Shown here: positions 34,179-47,441 of the stretch, piece after piece | Layout of the letters: each line of letters opens with the position of its first letter | How positions within the stretch are numbered: the stretch's first letter is position 1 | Assembly (NCBI GenBank): GCA_030490835.1 | Contig: CM059972.1 | Location: 19,569,764-19,633,763, forward strand | DNA: 64,000 bases | Reading direction: 5' to 3' | From: Annona cherimola | Lineage: Eukaryota > Streptophyta > Magnoliopsida > Magnoliales > Annonaceae | Notes under the pieces: generated by a model | Told to the model about the DNA's origin: nothing | What the model saw: the letters and a program-made list of their open reading frames with translations, nothing else | Databases searched by the model: none | Program-made: the position numbers and the translations under genes

Positions 34179-36300
34179 GAAAATTGCTAGAGTGCATGAC
34201 TTGCGAACTTAACACCAGAACACACAAGGTGTTCTCGTCAATAAGCTTAGTATGTATCCATGTTTTTCTTATACATCTGTTCTAATTCATAAGAAGATTT
34301 TTGTTTGTGCACACCATCTTCTTAAACTTATCAACCAAGTTTCCAGCTGCTTTTTCTCCGATGAGTTGTGTAAGCGCTCTTGAAAGGTGGTTGCTAGCTA
34401 CTGATAAATATTGTTTTGTTATTAAAGCGCGATTTCAATACACTCCAATGAAATGGAAGATGAAAATGGAACCATTATCAATGCTCTCAATGCGCCTCAC
34501 CGTAATTAAAAGGTTTGTCAATGAGTGGGAATACTAGGATTAAGAACCTTACTTGTCGTGCTTTCTTCCAATATGACAACCACATCACGTGCACGGGTAT
34601 GGGTTTGCACCCTAGCTACCGGTAAACCCATTAACGGGCTATTCAGCAAAAGGGCAAATTTCGTGCAGCAGTAAGCTAGTAACCAATTCCATTTAAATTA
34701 TTATCCACGAAAATCTTATTTTTTAATTATTTTTTCTATGTACCTAACTTATTTTTAAATAATTTCTGCATAAGTAATTTATCTATTTTAATTTTATTCT
34801 CTTTATTTATCATCATTATTCTTATTATATTACACTATTTTAGAATTTTTTTACACTAAATACCTTTTATACAAAATTTTACCACCTCACCGACAGGGCC
34901 AACGTACCCTTAAAAAAATCCACTTTGGTTTGTTTGACCTCGCGTAATTTGACAAAACGCGCCGTACCGGCCATTTGCGAGAGCATGACTGGCATGGAGA
35001 TGACCAAACCCTGCACAATTCCTGGGGAAAGATAACCAGTCTTCGGAGCTTTTTGGAAAGATGGGAAATCTCCAGGATGATTGCAAAACTTTTCAAAGGT
35101 TGGAGCCATGGAAAAAGTCATTAAATTAAAGTAAGGGTATAAGGTACACATGGGTACCGACTGAAATTATCATAATTTAAGTAAAGTAAGGTATAAAATA
35201 TTACTTATTAGTATTAGTAAGATACACATTATTGTCTATTATTTCAAATAGGATTAAGATAAGGTAGATACGTTGGACATCCGAAACCGACCCGCATAGA
35301 TATAATTATACGTATAATGTATATTATATAGTATGTGTTGTGTTGTTTTTTGTATATGACGTTTTATGTGCATGCCCATTTTAACAAATTTAAATTTAAA
35401 TGAATCTTGTGCTCGTAGAGTTGTAGATTGTGATGTAAGAAATCAGTTTGATTTTTTATATATGTCATTGACTTATGAAAGCCTTTTCTAAATAAACTTG
35501 TGAATTGTGATTAACATATGAATAGTTTCAATGATTGAATTGTTACAATCTATGTTTTGTATTTTTATATAATAATGTAAACAGTAACCTATATGCTTGT
35601 GATTTTAAAATGTAAATACTATTGCTTTATATTTTTAAAAATAATATAGAGATATTTTTTAAAATATTATATTTGAATATTAAAATAATTGATTTTGAAT
35701 CGAAACTAGAATCGACCTTATAGGTAATGAGTATGATAGAGTATCCTTGGAACTGAATTGACAAATGAGTATGGTTGGGTATACTTTTTGTAAATAGGGT
35801 ATGGTTAAAATTGACCATTAATAAAACCGAACCTACCCGAGTTGCACCCTAAATCATAGAGCATAACAACAAGTGTAAGGTGTGTAGCTGCGGGGTGTAA
35901 CGTTTTGGTATTGCATGCAATTGATGCATCTCCTTTAAGTCGTGTAGCTAACGTGTGTCTTTAGTCTCGCATGTCAATCAATGTTGTCAGAATCGAACCA
36001 GTCAAGGGACTAGTTCTAGTCCAACTGATTCAATCGTTTGTGAAAACCGAATTAACTTGGTATACTAATATTTTTATATAAAATATTTAATAAATTCCTA
36101 AGCTAAAATTCTACAATTTGAAAGGTTGAGAAAAATATAAATTATCATCATAATTTGAACATTTTTATACCTAGAAGATTTAATTTTTATTTTCATGACT
36201 CACACAATAACAAAGACCATAACAGGTAAATTAATAGAAACTAATAACAGTGGTAAATTTTTATACAATTCATGGGGTTCGAAATTAATAGAAAGCAATA
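34179..36300. other. AT-rich spacer with degenerate MITEs
   Basis: After the CYSTM stop, about 100-200 bp is presumably 3' UTR. Around 34690-34910 is a decayed copy of the 280 bp MITE family. From 35985 is another fragment of the GTTGTCA...CGAACC family. No coding sequence is supported. Confidence 0.5.
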
Positions 36301-36319
36301 ACAGTAACTAGTAAATTTC

Positions 36320-36900
36320 CAATTAAGCATTTTTCTATGGTAATTAGGTTAATCCAATCCACTCATACCATAGATTTCATAATTTTATTCAATCATTTCA
36401 AATTTCATCTTAAACCGACGTTTCTACGTCAAGTTATGAACATTTGAAAATAATCTTAGAGTGTGAGATTAAAAATAAATAATTATCACCTTAATTCTAT
36501 CATTTTTATCTTAATCCAATTCATACATAAGGTTGAGCCTAAAATCATGAGCTTACCTTTCAAATTTCATCTCATTTCGCCTTACAGGCGTCAAGTTATG
36601 AATTTTCTATGATTTCCAACACAAATCTGTAATTTTCATTTTAATATCCATTTATTAAGTCATGAAAATTAAAATAAATATTCACACCAAATTAACATAT
36701 TCTAATTCTCATGAAGCCCTTTTAGTCATCTTGACTTACATTGGGCTTTGACAATTAATCTTAATTACCATTCTTAATTGCAAACTCTAATTGCAAAATT
36801 CATCAATTCATGAAAATTATTCAAAAATCAATCAATTCACACATAAATCATAATTACACCTTAAATGCAATTATATGAGTTCTACTTGGGTCTAGGTATT
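36320..36900 (-). mobile_element. LTR fragment, inverted relative of 57905-58470
   Basis: On the minus strand this begins TGTAATACCTAGACCCAAGT and runs with clear similarity along 57905-58470 on the plus strand. Shared landmarks are ACTCATATAA.TGCATT, the AAATTCATAACTTGACGCCT-type block and the AGCTAATTATCATGAGAA-type block. No coding capacity. It is probably a piece of a long LTR. Confidence 0.55.
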
Positions 36901-39900
36901 ACAGAGTGCAACAACAACTGCAGTAGTTTGATAAGGAAATTTCCCAACTAGAAAAGTACGTTATGGTATTAGGAGTATAGGTTACACAACAAGACAATCG
37001 TTCAAATGAGAATTCTAAAGAAACTCCTAGTAAACTATGCATAGACTCTACGACTTTTTCTGATGATTATTATGAAATCATTTCGAATGATGACACTTAG
37101 GAGGAGAATGAGGAAAAAAAAAGAAAATTCAAGACTAAATAAATCTTGAAGAAGCTCAAGATAAAAGCAACAAGAAAATTAAAGCAACTAACCCATTCAA
37201 AGAAACAATGATCAAGGAGTCATCTATACCATCAAAGCTATTACGTCATCATTTGCTTTTTTTTTATAGAAAGCAGCTGAATAATACAAAGATCCTGGAG
37301 AGATCATATTGATGATCATAATTCTGAAAAAATTCTTTCTCATTTTATTTGGACCTCTTTTTAGACATTAACAACATCTATGACTTGACAAGAAATTACA
37401 ATAATATGATATTATAGAAAGAGTTGTTAGATATCACATCTAGTAATAGTCCAAATTTCACAAGTATGTGGAAAGTGACACACGAGAAATTAGAGAAAAA
37501 CCGCATGAACATGTTTTTGAAGGATTGGGTATTGGTTAATGCAAGTTTAACTAGTTTAGCTAATAACATTAAACTTAGCGCTGTTTGGGAGGCAACCCGC
37601 TATTTATTTAGAGGAGTATTAGTTTCTTTTTATTATTATTATTTTTAATTTTAGAATTTTGATGATTTCTTATTTGAACTTTTTGTTTAGTGTTTTGTAG
37701 GAACTCACTTATAAAGAATGTAGATTGAAAGCCTCCACAAATCAATAGAGAAGTTGACAGATATCCCTAAAACTACTCACTTATTGATTCACGATTGATT
37801 GATTGAACTATTCTTAACGTTGAGACAATGTTAATTTAACTGTGGGGTTGTGAGTACATTGCATTGTGATTTTAATAAAAAATGATTCTTTGGAGCTGAA
37901 ATTTGATTAATTTTGCACTAAGACATTAACATATGACCCCTTGTTAAATCTTTTGTGAACCTTGGAGTAAACCATAATCAGGATTCGAAGTTTATCAAGT
38001 AAAAAAAAGTGAAAATTTGAAAATTTTTAGAAATTTCAAGAACCAGAAAGTGAGAATGATGTTTTATGCTAAGTTGATAATTGTGCATGTATGTGTCAAA
38101 TTAATCCATACTTTCGTTCTAAATTATTGAATAAGATCTACATGTATGAAAATGAATTCCTCTTCCCACTTATTCTAGAGCACATCTCTTGGACTTATTG
38201 AATCAAATCTATAATACACACATGAGAACAAACATGAAAGAGGCAATTCTTTGAATTTTTAAACTATATCTTCGTAAATTACTTATTGTTCCCCACTTTA
38301 AGCTGAAACCTTATTTTTTCTTTACCTTAATATCCCAATTGTACTTGAATCATCTTTGAATATCTCATTTGAGCTAAAAACTAAAAAAGAAAATAAAGTG
38401 TTTGAACAATGGAGCATAATGAATATTTTTTTATTTCCCAAAATATTCTGAAATATGGTGAAGGGAAGTAAACTAGACTTGGTAAAAAAGAAAATAAAAA
38501 AATCAAGGGTAATAGTAGACTTTAAAAAATAAAAGAAAGAAAAAACAAGTGTGGGGTTGTATATAAGAGGCTCGATTTATTCTGAAGATGGTTTTGACTT
38601 GAATTCTATTCTTTTTGACCTGGATGCAATGAATTTGAACCTTATATTTCTACCTAAAGAGGACTTTTTGATCACTCAATTGTGTGTGTGTCATGATTAC
38701 TGAAGATAGGAAAGAGAGATGCGCATATAGACTTGAACAATTAGGAGTTTTTAATTCATGAGGGCTGAACATCGAAATGCATGTGGCTTGAGTTAAGTAA
38801 TTAGGATGTTGATAGTTGTTTGATAACTGCATGTCGAGGATTATGTTTAATAATTCTACAAAGTCATTTTACATTCGATTCTTATGTTCCTTATATTTGA
38901 CCTGATTACTAATTTTACATTACTTGGAAACTTTTGAATCCTGAATTTGATTTGTAGTTTGTGGTATCATTTATTAATTACTTTAGGACAAGCAAAGCTT
39001 CAAGTGTGGGAGAATTTATTAAGTCATTTTCATATTATAGACTTAGAATGATAATTGGATGAAAACGTGCATAATTGAGATGATTTGAAGTATATTTTGA
39101 TTGATTTAGATTTCTTTAGCACGAAAAACTCATGATTGATCAGTATGTGCAAATCTAGGTGAAATTAGAACAAAACTTGTACAATTCTTAGAGAGTTGAA
39201 ATATGATGACCGAGACTCACTCAATTTGATGATTTTGAAGCATCGAAAGGAGGAAAAATAGTGATCAAAACAACTTTGAATTTGTTTCGCCCGAGACTTT
39301 AGGTCTTATGAACAAATTTAGAGCAAACCGAGCACTCCAGAGGCCCACATGGTTTGAACCGTGTGACTCTGGGTGCCACACGGTTCAAATAATGTGGGGG
39401 GCTGAATACACAATTCCATGCGTGATTTGGACTCCGTATACAAGTTCCCTTAGATCTCTATATAAATACCTCCTATAAATGTCTCAATGCATCTTAGAAT
39501 GTCCCTTGAGCTTGAGTTAAGGTCCGAGAGAGAGAGAGAAGGCGTAGACCACGAGGCGAGAATTGAGGCGGCGCATTGCTTGAAGTTGTCAAGACACCAA
39601 TGAAGCTTCTAACTAATAAGCTTTCCTTTTCTTCTTTTCTTTTGATTTAATTACCTTGTTGATGATGGAATTTGAATATGATATTACTTTGTATTTGATT
39701 TTTATTATAAATATGTTAGGCTAAACCCTTAATCTAGGTTTAGGATATAACAAGCGTACAATATAGCGGATATTGTGGTTTTAATTTATTAATGATGGAT
39801 GTGGTATATTAATTTAATATTTTGCAATTTAATGCTTGCTTTGTATGAAATTTTACACTTTGGCAATGATTCTCATATATTATGTGAAGAAGCTAAACAG

Positions 39901-40750
39901 TGGAAGTCTAATATACGACAATCAAAATATTAAGGGTATGTTTGGTAATAAGTAAAAGTTGTCAAGTTAAAACTTTTCAATCTAAAACTTTTTACTCTCC
40001 ACAACTATCCTATTTTTTATTTATTTCTTCATATTTTTCTATACAACTACCCTACTTTTCAATCATTTCTACACAACTAATAACACAACTAACCTATCTA
40101 TTTCAACTTTATCCTATTTATTCCTCATAATTACCCTATTATATCACATTATTTGACAACTTCTATTCTCTATAACTTTTCATCAAAAGTTTTATCCATT
40201 CCCAAACACACTCTAAACCTGAAAATCTAAGACCATGAAAATAGACATGATGACTTTGAGAAATTCTATAAACTTCAACAAAATTTAATGGATTCTAAAT
40301 AACTTAATCTCATAAAAATAGATAGTTAAGAAGATTAGGGTATTCCTTGTAAGTTTTGTAAGAAGGTACAAGGATAATATAAGGATAGTTCTCCTTTTAC
40401 GTATAATATCTGGATTAAATAAGCACTCCACGTATCCGTTGTAGTTGTTGCACGTAAAAACCTAGACTCTAGGTATTTTCATCTCATGATTTTTAATCCA
40501 TGTTCTATGCTTTTAAGATCAACTTTCTTTTTCTATTTTTTTTCCTTCTTCTTATCTTACCCTCTTATTTTTGTTATAAAGCATTTAAATCCAATGTCTT
40601 AAGTCCTGAATTCCTTGGGGGATCGATATTTTATATATTACAATCTTCGACCCTTGCACTTGCTAAGAGATTATGCGAACATATGTATATATTATTTTGG
40701 GTTGTTTTGTAGAGTTATGATTGATTATGACGATTTTCTTTCTATATGGT
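36900..40750 (+). mobile_element. Decayed LTR-retrotransposon remnants (possibly Athila-like)
   Basis: The motif AAGTGTGG, typical of polypurine-tract regions in Athila/Tat gypsy elements, occurs near 38540 and 39000. An LTR-like promoter (TATATAAATACC, 39459-39470) follows, and a downstream sequence ATTCCTTGGGGGATCGATAT near 40610 resembles the end of such LTRs. No gag or pol frame is readable here. A Tourist-like MITE is inserted at 39934-40213. The family assignment is tentative. Confidence 0.35.
39934..40213. mobile_element. Tourist-like MITE, 280 bp
   Basis: Starts GGGTATGTTTGGTAATAAG after TAA (39931-39933) and ends CCCAAACACACTC before TAA (40214-40216). The orientation of the interior is the reverse of most other copies (AAAACTTTTCAATCTAAAAC near the left end). 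Confidence 0.85.
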
Positions 40751-41291
40751 TGTCTTTATAGTATGGGTATGTAAATATATGAATGTAGAGCTAAATGTCT
40801 ATATTTTAGAATGGAGTTGTGATATTCAAATACAATAGGCCCTGTGTACTATACCACCCCCTTATAGGTTATGGGGAGATACTGTCAAATTTTTTTTAGA
40901 TTATACAGTACCCATTGACTAGCCACTGGGGGATGTCTAGGCAATGAGGGTATTACAAGTACTAAATGCACCACCAGCATCCATTAAACCACAAAGTTAC
41001 TCTCATGTTCAGAAATAGGAGATAGAGGCACAAGTTAAGGAGCTACTATAGAAGGGATGGATGCAACCAAGTGTTAGCCCCTTCTTGGCCCCAGTACTGC
41101 TCGTCAAAAAGAAAATCAATACATGGAGAATGTGCATAGATTATAAAGCTTAAATGACATTACGGTAAAAGATAAATTCCCAATTCCAGTTATCGAAGAA
41201 TTTCTTGACGAGATCGAGTGTCAAAGTTTTTTTCCAAATTGGACTTGCACTCTGGTTACCACCAAAGTCGTATGCAACTGTAAGACATTAT

Positions 41292-42924
41292 TGTTGGAAA
41301 TATGTGGAAAACTAACTAAATCTATGTTTTGATGATTAACAAACTAAATTTGAGTAAGTCTTGGCTACTAACAAGTTTGTGGAAATGTTTAAGGAATATT
41401 CATTTGAAGAAAATCAAGTATGGAAGCCAAGTCGTATACCAAGTCGACTCCAAGATCGACTTCAAGAAGTCAAATCTGTCCAGAGCTGAAAAGGGGAGAA
41501 GAACAAGTGAAGTCGCAGGCCAAGTCGACTCCAGGTGCGACTTAGGAAACCAAGTCGCAGACGAAGTCGACTCCAGCATCGACTTCAAGCATCCAGAGTT
41601 GAAAAAGTGGAAACGGACATGATGAAGTCGCAGGCGAAGTCGACTCCAGGTGCGACTTGGGCGAAGTCGCAGACGAGGTCGACTCCAACTTCGACTTGAG
41701 GAGTTCAGACTTGAAGATTGAAGTTTCAATCTTATTCCAAGGATCCATTTGGAATTTATCAAATCCAAATAAGATGCAAAGTTCATTCTCAAAAAGCAAC
41801 TGAAGTTTCTTGAAGATCAAAAGCTAAGATTTATATTCAAAGTTCAAATCAAGTCTATCAAGTCCAAAGCTAATCTTCAAGCTTATTCTAAATGAAGAAA
41901 TATCCAAGTCATGAAGACCAATTTAACAAAGTACAAGCCAGTTCAAGAAGATCAAGGTGTTCTTGCAAAAGACCACGCCAAGTCGCAACCCAAGTCGACT
42001 CCAGGATCGACTTGAGTTGAGGACTGAAGACCAAGTTGACCCAGACTCGGACTTGGAAATCTGAAAAACTGGAGTCGCACACGAAGTCGACTCCAGGTGC
42101 GACTTGGAAGCCAAGTCGCAGGCCAAGTCGACTCCACATGCGACTTGGGTCGCAACGGTCGGAATTAATTCGAACGTTGGCGCATTAAATGCGCGCCACC
42201 TACCTTCTAACGTTCGGATTCCCTCCAAAATTATAAATAGCATTCATGGTGGACGATGGAAGTAGTTGGAAAACATTAAGTAAGCATAACTCCTATCTAC
42301 AAGAGCATTAAAGTGATCAAGCCAATCAAGAGAGGAAGAATTGTGCTTCAAGTTGCAAGAGCTACATTCGGAAACTTCAAAGCCATCATCTACAAGTTCT
42401 TCCCTGCGCTAAATCGTTTCTACACACCTGTAAAGTGTAGTTTACTTTTATTGTTTACTTGTTTGTGTTGAACTTGATTTAGCTTGCGTAGCTAAGATCA
42501 AGAGGTAGCAAAGTAGTGTGTGATTGGAGTGTGACTCATCACCTACTTGTGCTAAGTGTTTGATGCCCCCTAGAGCTAGAATCTAGAAGAGAGCAAGAGG
42601 CTCTAGTTGTTGATGCCCCCTAGAGCTTTGAATCTAGAAGAGAGCAAGAGGCTCTAATTGTATTGAGAGAATACAATAGTGGAACCCAAGTCACAAGGTG
42701 TGTGAGCTTGGAAGAGTGGAGTAGGGAGGTTGCCCGAACCACTATAAAATCCTTGTCTACTTGCTTTTATTTATGCTCTCTTTATTACTTTGCTTTCCAT
42801 TCAGTTTCTTCATTAAAGGGGATCAATTCTACAAGGGGTTAAGTTTTTAAGTTACCAAAAGAAATTTTTAAGAACCCAATTTACCCCTCCCCTCTTGGGT
42901 TTTGCCATAAACTCGGGGCCAACA
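41292..42924. mobile_element. Solo LTR (copia-type) inside the gypsy pol, 1633 bp
   Basis: Starts TGTTGGAAATATG and ends GGGGCCAACA, the TGTTGG...CCAACA ends of an LTR. It is flanked by ATTAT (41287-41291) and ATTCT (42925-42929), a 5 bp duplication with one change. Reverse transcriptase sequence resumes directly after it. The region before the right end (CCCCTCCCCTCTTGGGTTTT) is like plant Copia LTRs. No internal region or second LTR is present. It contains an array of palindromic modules. Confidence 0.8.
41430..42160 (+). repeat. Eight AAGTCG...CGACTT palindromic modules in the solo LTR
   Basis: A core of the form AAGTCGACTCCAGGTGCGACTT occurs, with variants, near 41432, 41512, 41551, 41624, 41662, 41979, 42071 and 42114. 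It is usually preceded by AAGTCGCAGGCC or a relative. Each core is self-complementary at its ends (AAGTCG/CGACTT) and can form a short hairpin. Modules occur in two clusters about 270 bp apart. Confidence 0.8.
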
Positions 42925-45033
42925 ATTCTAAACCTGCATTTCAAATCCATCATGGCCAATACGAGTAGTTGGTTACGCCCATTAGCCTTTTGAATGCACC
43001 TGCCATTTTCAAAGCCTCATGAACCGAATGTTTGGCCCTCTTCTCCAATAAATGACATACTAGTCTACAGCAAGACATAGGCAGATCATCTCAAACATGT
43101 GTGGATTGCTTTAAATTATTTATTACAGAACCATCTATTCGCTAATCCAAAAAAAATGTGAATTTAACTGAAAACGAATTGGCTATTTAAGGTATCTCAT
43201 TTCCAAATAGGGAGTAGAAGCCAATCTTGAAAAGTTACAGTGCATCCAAAACTAGGAATTACCCATGACCGTGAAATAGCTTCGCAACTTTCTAGGTCTA
43301 TCCAGGTTTACCGCTGGTTCATCCGCTATTATGGACTCGTAGTTGCGCCCCTAACAAGCCTTTTGAAATGAGATTGATTCCAGTTGTCATCAGTAGCATA
43401 AGAGGCCTTTGCTAAACTGAAAGAGGCCCTGTGCAAACCACCTATTCTACAAGCTCCAAACTTTTCAAAGCCATTTACAGTAGAATGTGATGCATCCGAA
43501 CATGGCGTAAGGGCAGTGTTAAGCAAAACATTGTCTTATCGAAGCTACCCCTTTTCATTCTTCAGCGAAGCATTGGCTGTCACCACACATGGGAAATTCG
43601 TCTATGAATAGGAATTAAACGCCATAGTTTTGGCGGTGTGGAAGTGGAGGTCTTATCTACTAGGTTGAAGATTTATTATTAGAATAAATCATAATAGCAT
43701 TGAGCATTTGTTGTAGCAACAAATACTCACTCCTGACCAATTGCACTGGATGAGCAAACTCATGGGCTATGATTTCTGCATTGAATATAAACAAGGAAGT
43801 GTGAATGAAGCAATGAACTCCTTATCTCGCAAAATGACACTAACAAAGTTAACCATCTTTGAAATATCATGTCCAGTCCGGTAGGCAGTTTTATCGAAAA
43901 ATAAAACAGCAGACTCATTGAGAAAGTTGTGGCTTGCATGACAGTTAGATCTTGGACGACACACACATATTACCCTATAGAACGGGCTCTTATCCTACAA
44001 TGGTCGCATCCTCCTTTCATCGGACAACACTCTCATCCCTCAAAATTTTTCCCATTTTCATGCTTTAATTATGAGTGGTCACTCAGGCATTCTACACACA
44101 TACAAACATGTGCATGAACATCTGCATTGGTTGGGCATGAGGGAATCCATCCGGCAAATGGTAGCAGCCTACAATGTTCTGTAACAGGGTTAAATATTCA
44201 ACAATGAAACAAACAGGACTACTTCAACTGATTCCCCTACCCAACTGCACGTGGGAGGAAGTCATTATCGATTTTATTGAAGGACTACTTTTCTCTGAAA
44301 AGAAGTCTGTCATCCTAGTCACGGTCGACACTCTCCGAATATGCCCATTTTTCAGCCATGGGTCATTCCCACTTGACGAGCTCAATTGCCATAGTCTTCC
44401 CTCAAGATGTTGTTAAATTACATGGCTTACCTAAAGCCATCATCTCGGATCGTGATCCCATTTTTTAAGTAGTTTTTGGAAGGCCTTGTTCAAAGAATAA
44501 GAAGTACCCCTGAAACGCTCAACGACGTATCATTCACAAACTGACGGACAAACAGAAGTCACCAACCAGACACTAAAAATATAACTATGTTGTTTCAACC
44601 TTCAACAGCCCTACCACTGTTTAGATCTTCTTCCCTGATCTGAATTCTGGTATAACTACTGTCACAAGGTCACGAGAATGTCTCCCTTTAAAGCTCTATA
44701 TCGCTACACTCTACCATCTATTCCAATGTACGAAGTGGGCTCGTCTTGAGTTACCGAGGAGCTGCCAAATCCACCCAATATTTCATGTCTCATTGCTCAA
44801 GAGGTGCATGGGCACTAAGCCTGCCACCACTCCAGTTATACGACCTACGGATAACCAGGGTGAGATATCCATGGAGCCTTAGCAGATACTTGGGAATTGA
44901 CGGGTTATGACTGGAGGTGACGTGGTGACTGAACTTAAGGTGCGTCGGAAAGAGTTAACACCTTCGGATGACACTTAGGAAGATCGAGCTCAGTTCCAAC
45001 GCTTATTTCTGGCATTCAATCTATGGGACTAGC

Positions 45034-46544
45034 ATCCTTATGTCATAAAGTTCTTAAGGCCAAATATTTCCCCAACTCGGAAATTTGGAAGTGCAAGGCA
45101 AAGTCATCGGACTCCTACACCTGGAGAAGTGTCCTGAAGGCGCGTGATGTGATCAAATGTGGCTGCAAATGGAGAATTGGTGATGAGACGAAAGTTAGGT
45201 TCTTTGGTGAGTTCCGGCTCGAACATGAGGTGGCCAAGGCGGGGCCCCTCCCATTGTCAATTCCGGAGGACGCGAGAGTTTGTCAATTCATTGATGGGGC
45301 TACCAATTTATGGAACAGGGACTGAGTGATTGCGGCTGCGGGAGAGTATATATGGCCGATGGTTAATAGGATTCCCATCCCCCTGGAAAACACGTAAGAC
45401 TGTTTATTTTGGAGACATGAACCTAATGGACGCTACTCAGTAAAATCTGCCTACAGACTCTTGTCCACTAATGGAGTCAATCCATCCATGTCGGAATGCT
45501 ATAGGGCAATTTGGCATATGAAGCTCCCAAGCAAGGTAATTATTTTTGGCTGGAGACTTCTTAAAGATGCTCTTCCCACTTTACTCAAGCTCTCCAAAAG
45601 GGGCATTGATGTGGATCTTCGCTGTGCTTTGTGCAAGAGTGAAACTGAAGATGCAAATCATCTGTTTTTGAGGTGTGCCAAAACTGAAGGAATAGGTACA
45701 ACGGCCGCAAGGGTGACTAACCAGGAGGTAAATGTAAAGACAATAGTGGAAACCCTTGTGACGGAAAACAGATCTACGGACCTCACTATGTTCATCTTAT
45801 GCTGCTGGAGGATATGGCATCTCCGGAACAGATTCAGAGAGGATGGTTTTGTTCCTCAATTCTCTGACACATTGTTGTGGTGCTCAGAATTCCTTAACCA
45901 CTACAGGAATGCCTCTAGGCTCCTTATGTTGGGTACCTTGGATAGACCGTTGGTTCCGCGATGGACTAAGCCGCCGGAAGGTTACGTCAAGATAAATGTC
46001 GATGCGCGCACTCATGGGGGTATGCCTTTTTTTGGTTGTGCTGCGGTGATTAGGAACTCCCATGGCGAATTCTTGGCTGCTAAGGGGTGGAAACAAGTGA
46101 ATGTGATGGATCCGCTATTCATGGAGGCTACGGCGTTTCTGCTGGGACTAAAGTGGGCACTTCAGATTAATTCCACAAACGCACAGATTGAGACTGATTC
46201 GCTTATATTGTGCAACTTCCTCTCAAATAATGAACCCATATCCTCCCAGGTGGGCTATGTTATTGCGGAAATCAGGCATATTCCGAGTACGGTTGATTCT
46301 ATCTCTGTCCATCATGCCCTCAGGCAAGGAAATGATGTTGCTCACTCTCTTGCTGAAATGATCTTGGTGTCTTTTGTAAACAATCTCTGCTGGTGGGGCA
46401 ATCCCCCCAAGCTATTCGTGGAAAACTTTGTAAAGACAATTTTTTGGCAATGTATTGCGGGGACTACTCTACCCCTAATCCCCCTAATCTTGGTGGGGAA
46501 TAGGGATAAAATGACTCCCTTTTATCAAAAAAAAAAAAAAAAAA
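45034..46544 (+). mobile_element. 5'-truncated L1-type LINE with 13 bp TSD
   Basis: A 1.5 kb insertion ends in an A-tract (46527-46544) and is flanked by CTATGGGACTAGC at 45021-45033 and 46545-46557. The long frame encodes the ORF2 C-terminus: a zinc-binding reverse-transcriptase segment (IWHMKLPSKVIIFGWRLLKD; CALCKSETEDANHLFLRC) and an RNase H-like domain (YVKINVDART; IETDSLILCNFL; VHHALRQGNDVAHSLAE). Two in-frame stops (TGA 45323-45325, TAA near 45392) show it is inactive. Endonuclease and the RT core are absent. It sits within the decayed gypsy element. Confidence 0.9.
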
Positions 46545-46557
46545 CTATGGGACTAGC

Positions 46558-47010
46558 TGGTTCTGGAGCAGCCGGGGGTGATATGGCTAAGCCAGAGGGT
46601 GGTCAAAGCCTAAATGGAGCAACAGGCCTGTGCGAGAGACAAAGGCCCACCTCCGAACAAGAAGTGTAAAGGAACCTCTGGCCAGTGACAGGATTCGAGC
46701 AAATGAGAGGCTGGACTTGTGAGAGGGGGCTGGCTATGTATGAGCTGGTAGCACATGAGCCAGTTAGTTGTAAGATCTGAGGCTAGTCTTTGTGGTATAA
46801 AAGGGGAGGTTATCTCCTGGGGGATCTTTTCGGACCTTGAACTTTGTTTCTTGTATTCAAGAGATCCATGAGATGTTCCCTCCTTGAGAGGAACTCCAGC
46901 GATACATTAATTGGCCGGAATAGAAGTCCTGATGTGAATTTGTATACTTTCCTAGTCCCGTTCACATCAAACTTTTTTTTATCAATTGTTTCTCTTTCTC
47001 TTTTTTTACG
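46558..47010 (+). mobile_element. 3' part of the gypsy element with LTR promoter
   Basis: This resumes the sequence interrupted by the LINE. TATAAAA at 46796-46802 in GGTATAAAAGGGGAGG looks like an LTR promoter, followed by leader-like DNA (CTTGTATTCAAGAGATCCAT). No matching 5' LTR is seen upstream, so the element is incomplete. Confidence 0.5.
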
Positions 47011-47328
47011 TCCACAGATAACATCTCTCAAATTTTTTCCCCTCTCATTCCAGATGACCTGAATTTCTGATCTGCCTCTGGTCACAAAGAATGTTCAAGC
47101 AGTAGAAAGTGGATAAAACAGAGTGTATTAAGGTAAGAATGGCATGATTTCAATTTTCAACAGCCAGGAGTGGCCATGCATCCCACTTCTCTCAATTATT
47201 GCAGCACGCTACAGTCAATTGTGTTTCCTTTTTCTATTTGATGAATAAAGAGCGAGGAAGGAAGCAAGCGAAGCAAAATAGAAAGGCATAGGAGGCAGCT
47301 TAATTTCCGTATATAAAATCTCCTTCCG

Positions 47329-47405
47329 TCATATCCGTGCGCGGTTACATATGTATGGCGAATCCCAGATAAGTGCGCGGTTACATATGCATGGTGAATC
47401 CCAGA
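47329..47405 (+). repeat. Direct repeat of about 38 bp, two units
   Basis: GTGCGCGGTTACATATG.ATG followed by GGCGAATCCCAGAT or GGTGAATCCCAGAT occurs twice in tandem. No function is evident. Confidence 0.8.
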
Positions 47406-47441
47406 TGAGTTTCTTTCTCTCCCTTTTTTTTTTTCCCCTCT

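Larger units (their letters stand above)
40950..45020 (+). pseudogene. Ty3/gypsy pol pseudogene (RT, RNase H, integrase)
   Basis: Frames with many stops and shifts read as a gypsy polyprotein in order. Reverse transcriptase start is at 40960-41286 ([32 protein letters not shown]), then a break by a solo LTR. Reverse transcriptase continues at 42930-43330 (NDILVYSKT; HLFANPKKCEF; FLGLSRF). RNase H is near 43420-43850 (FTVECDASEHG; YDFCIEYKQGSVNEA). The integrase zinc finger and core are near 44070-44620 (SGHSGILHTYKHVHEHLHW; WEEVIIDFIEG; HGLPKAIISDRDPIF). RT-RH-IN order makes it Ty3/gypsy. The element is dead. Its 3' part continues beyond the LINE at 46558. Confidence 0.85.

Noticed and set aside
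45461..46669. 402-codon ORF as a host gene
   Set aside because: It is the LINE RNase H end, flanked by an A-tract and a 13 bp duplication. The last ~40 codons run through the A-tail into gypsy DNA.
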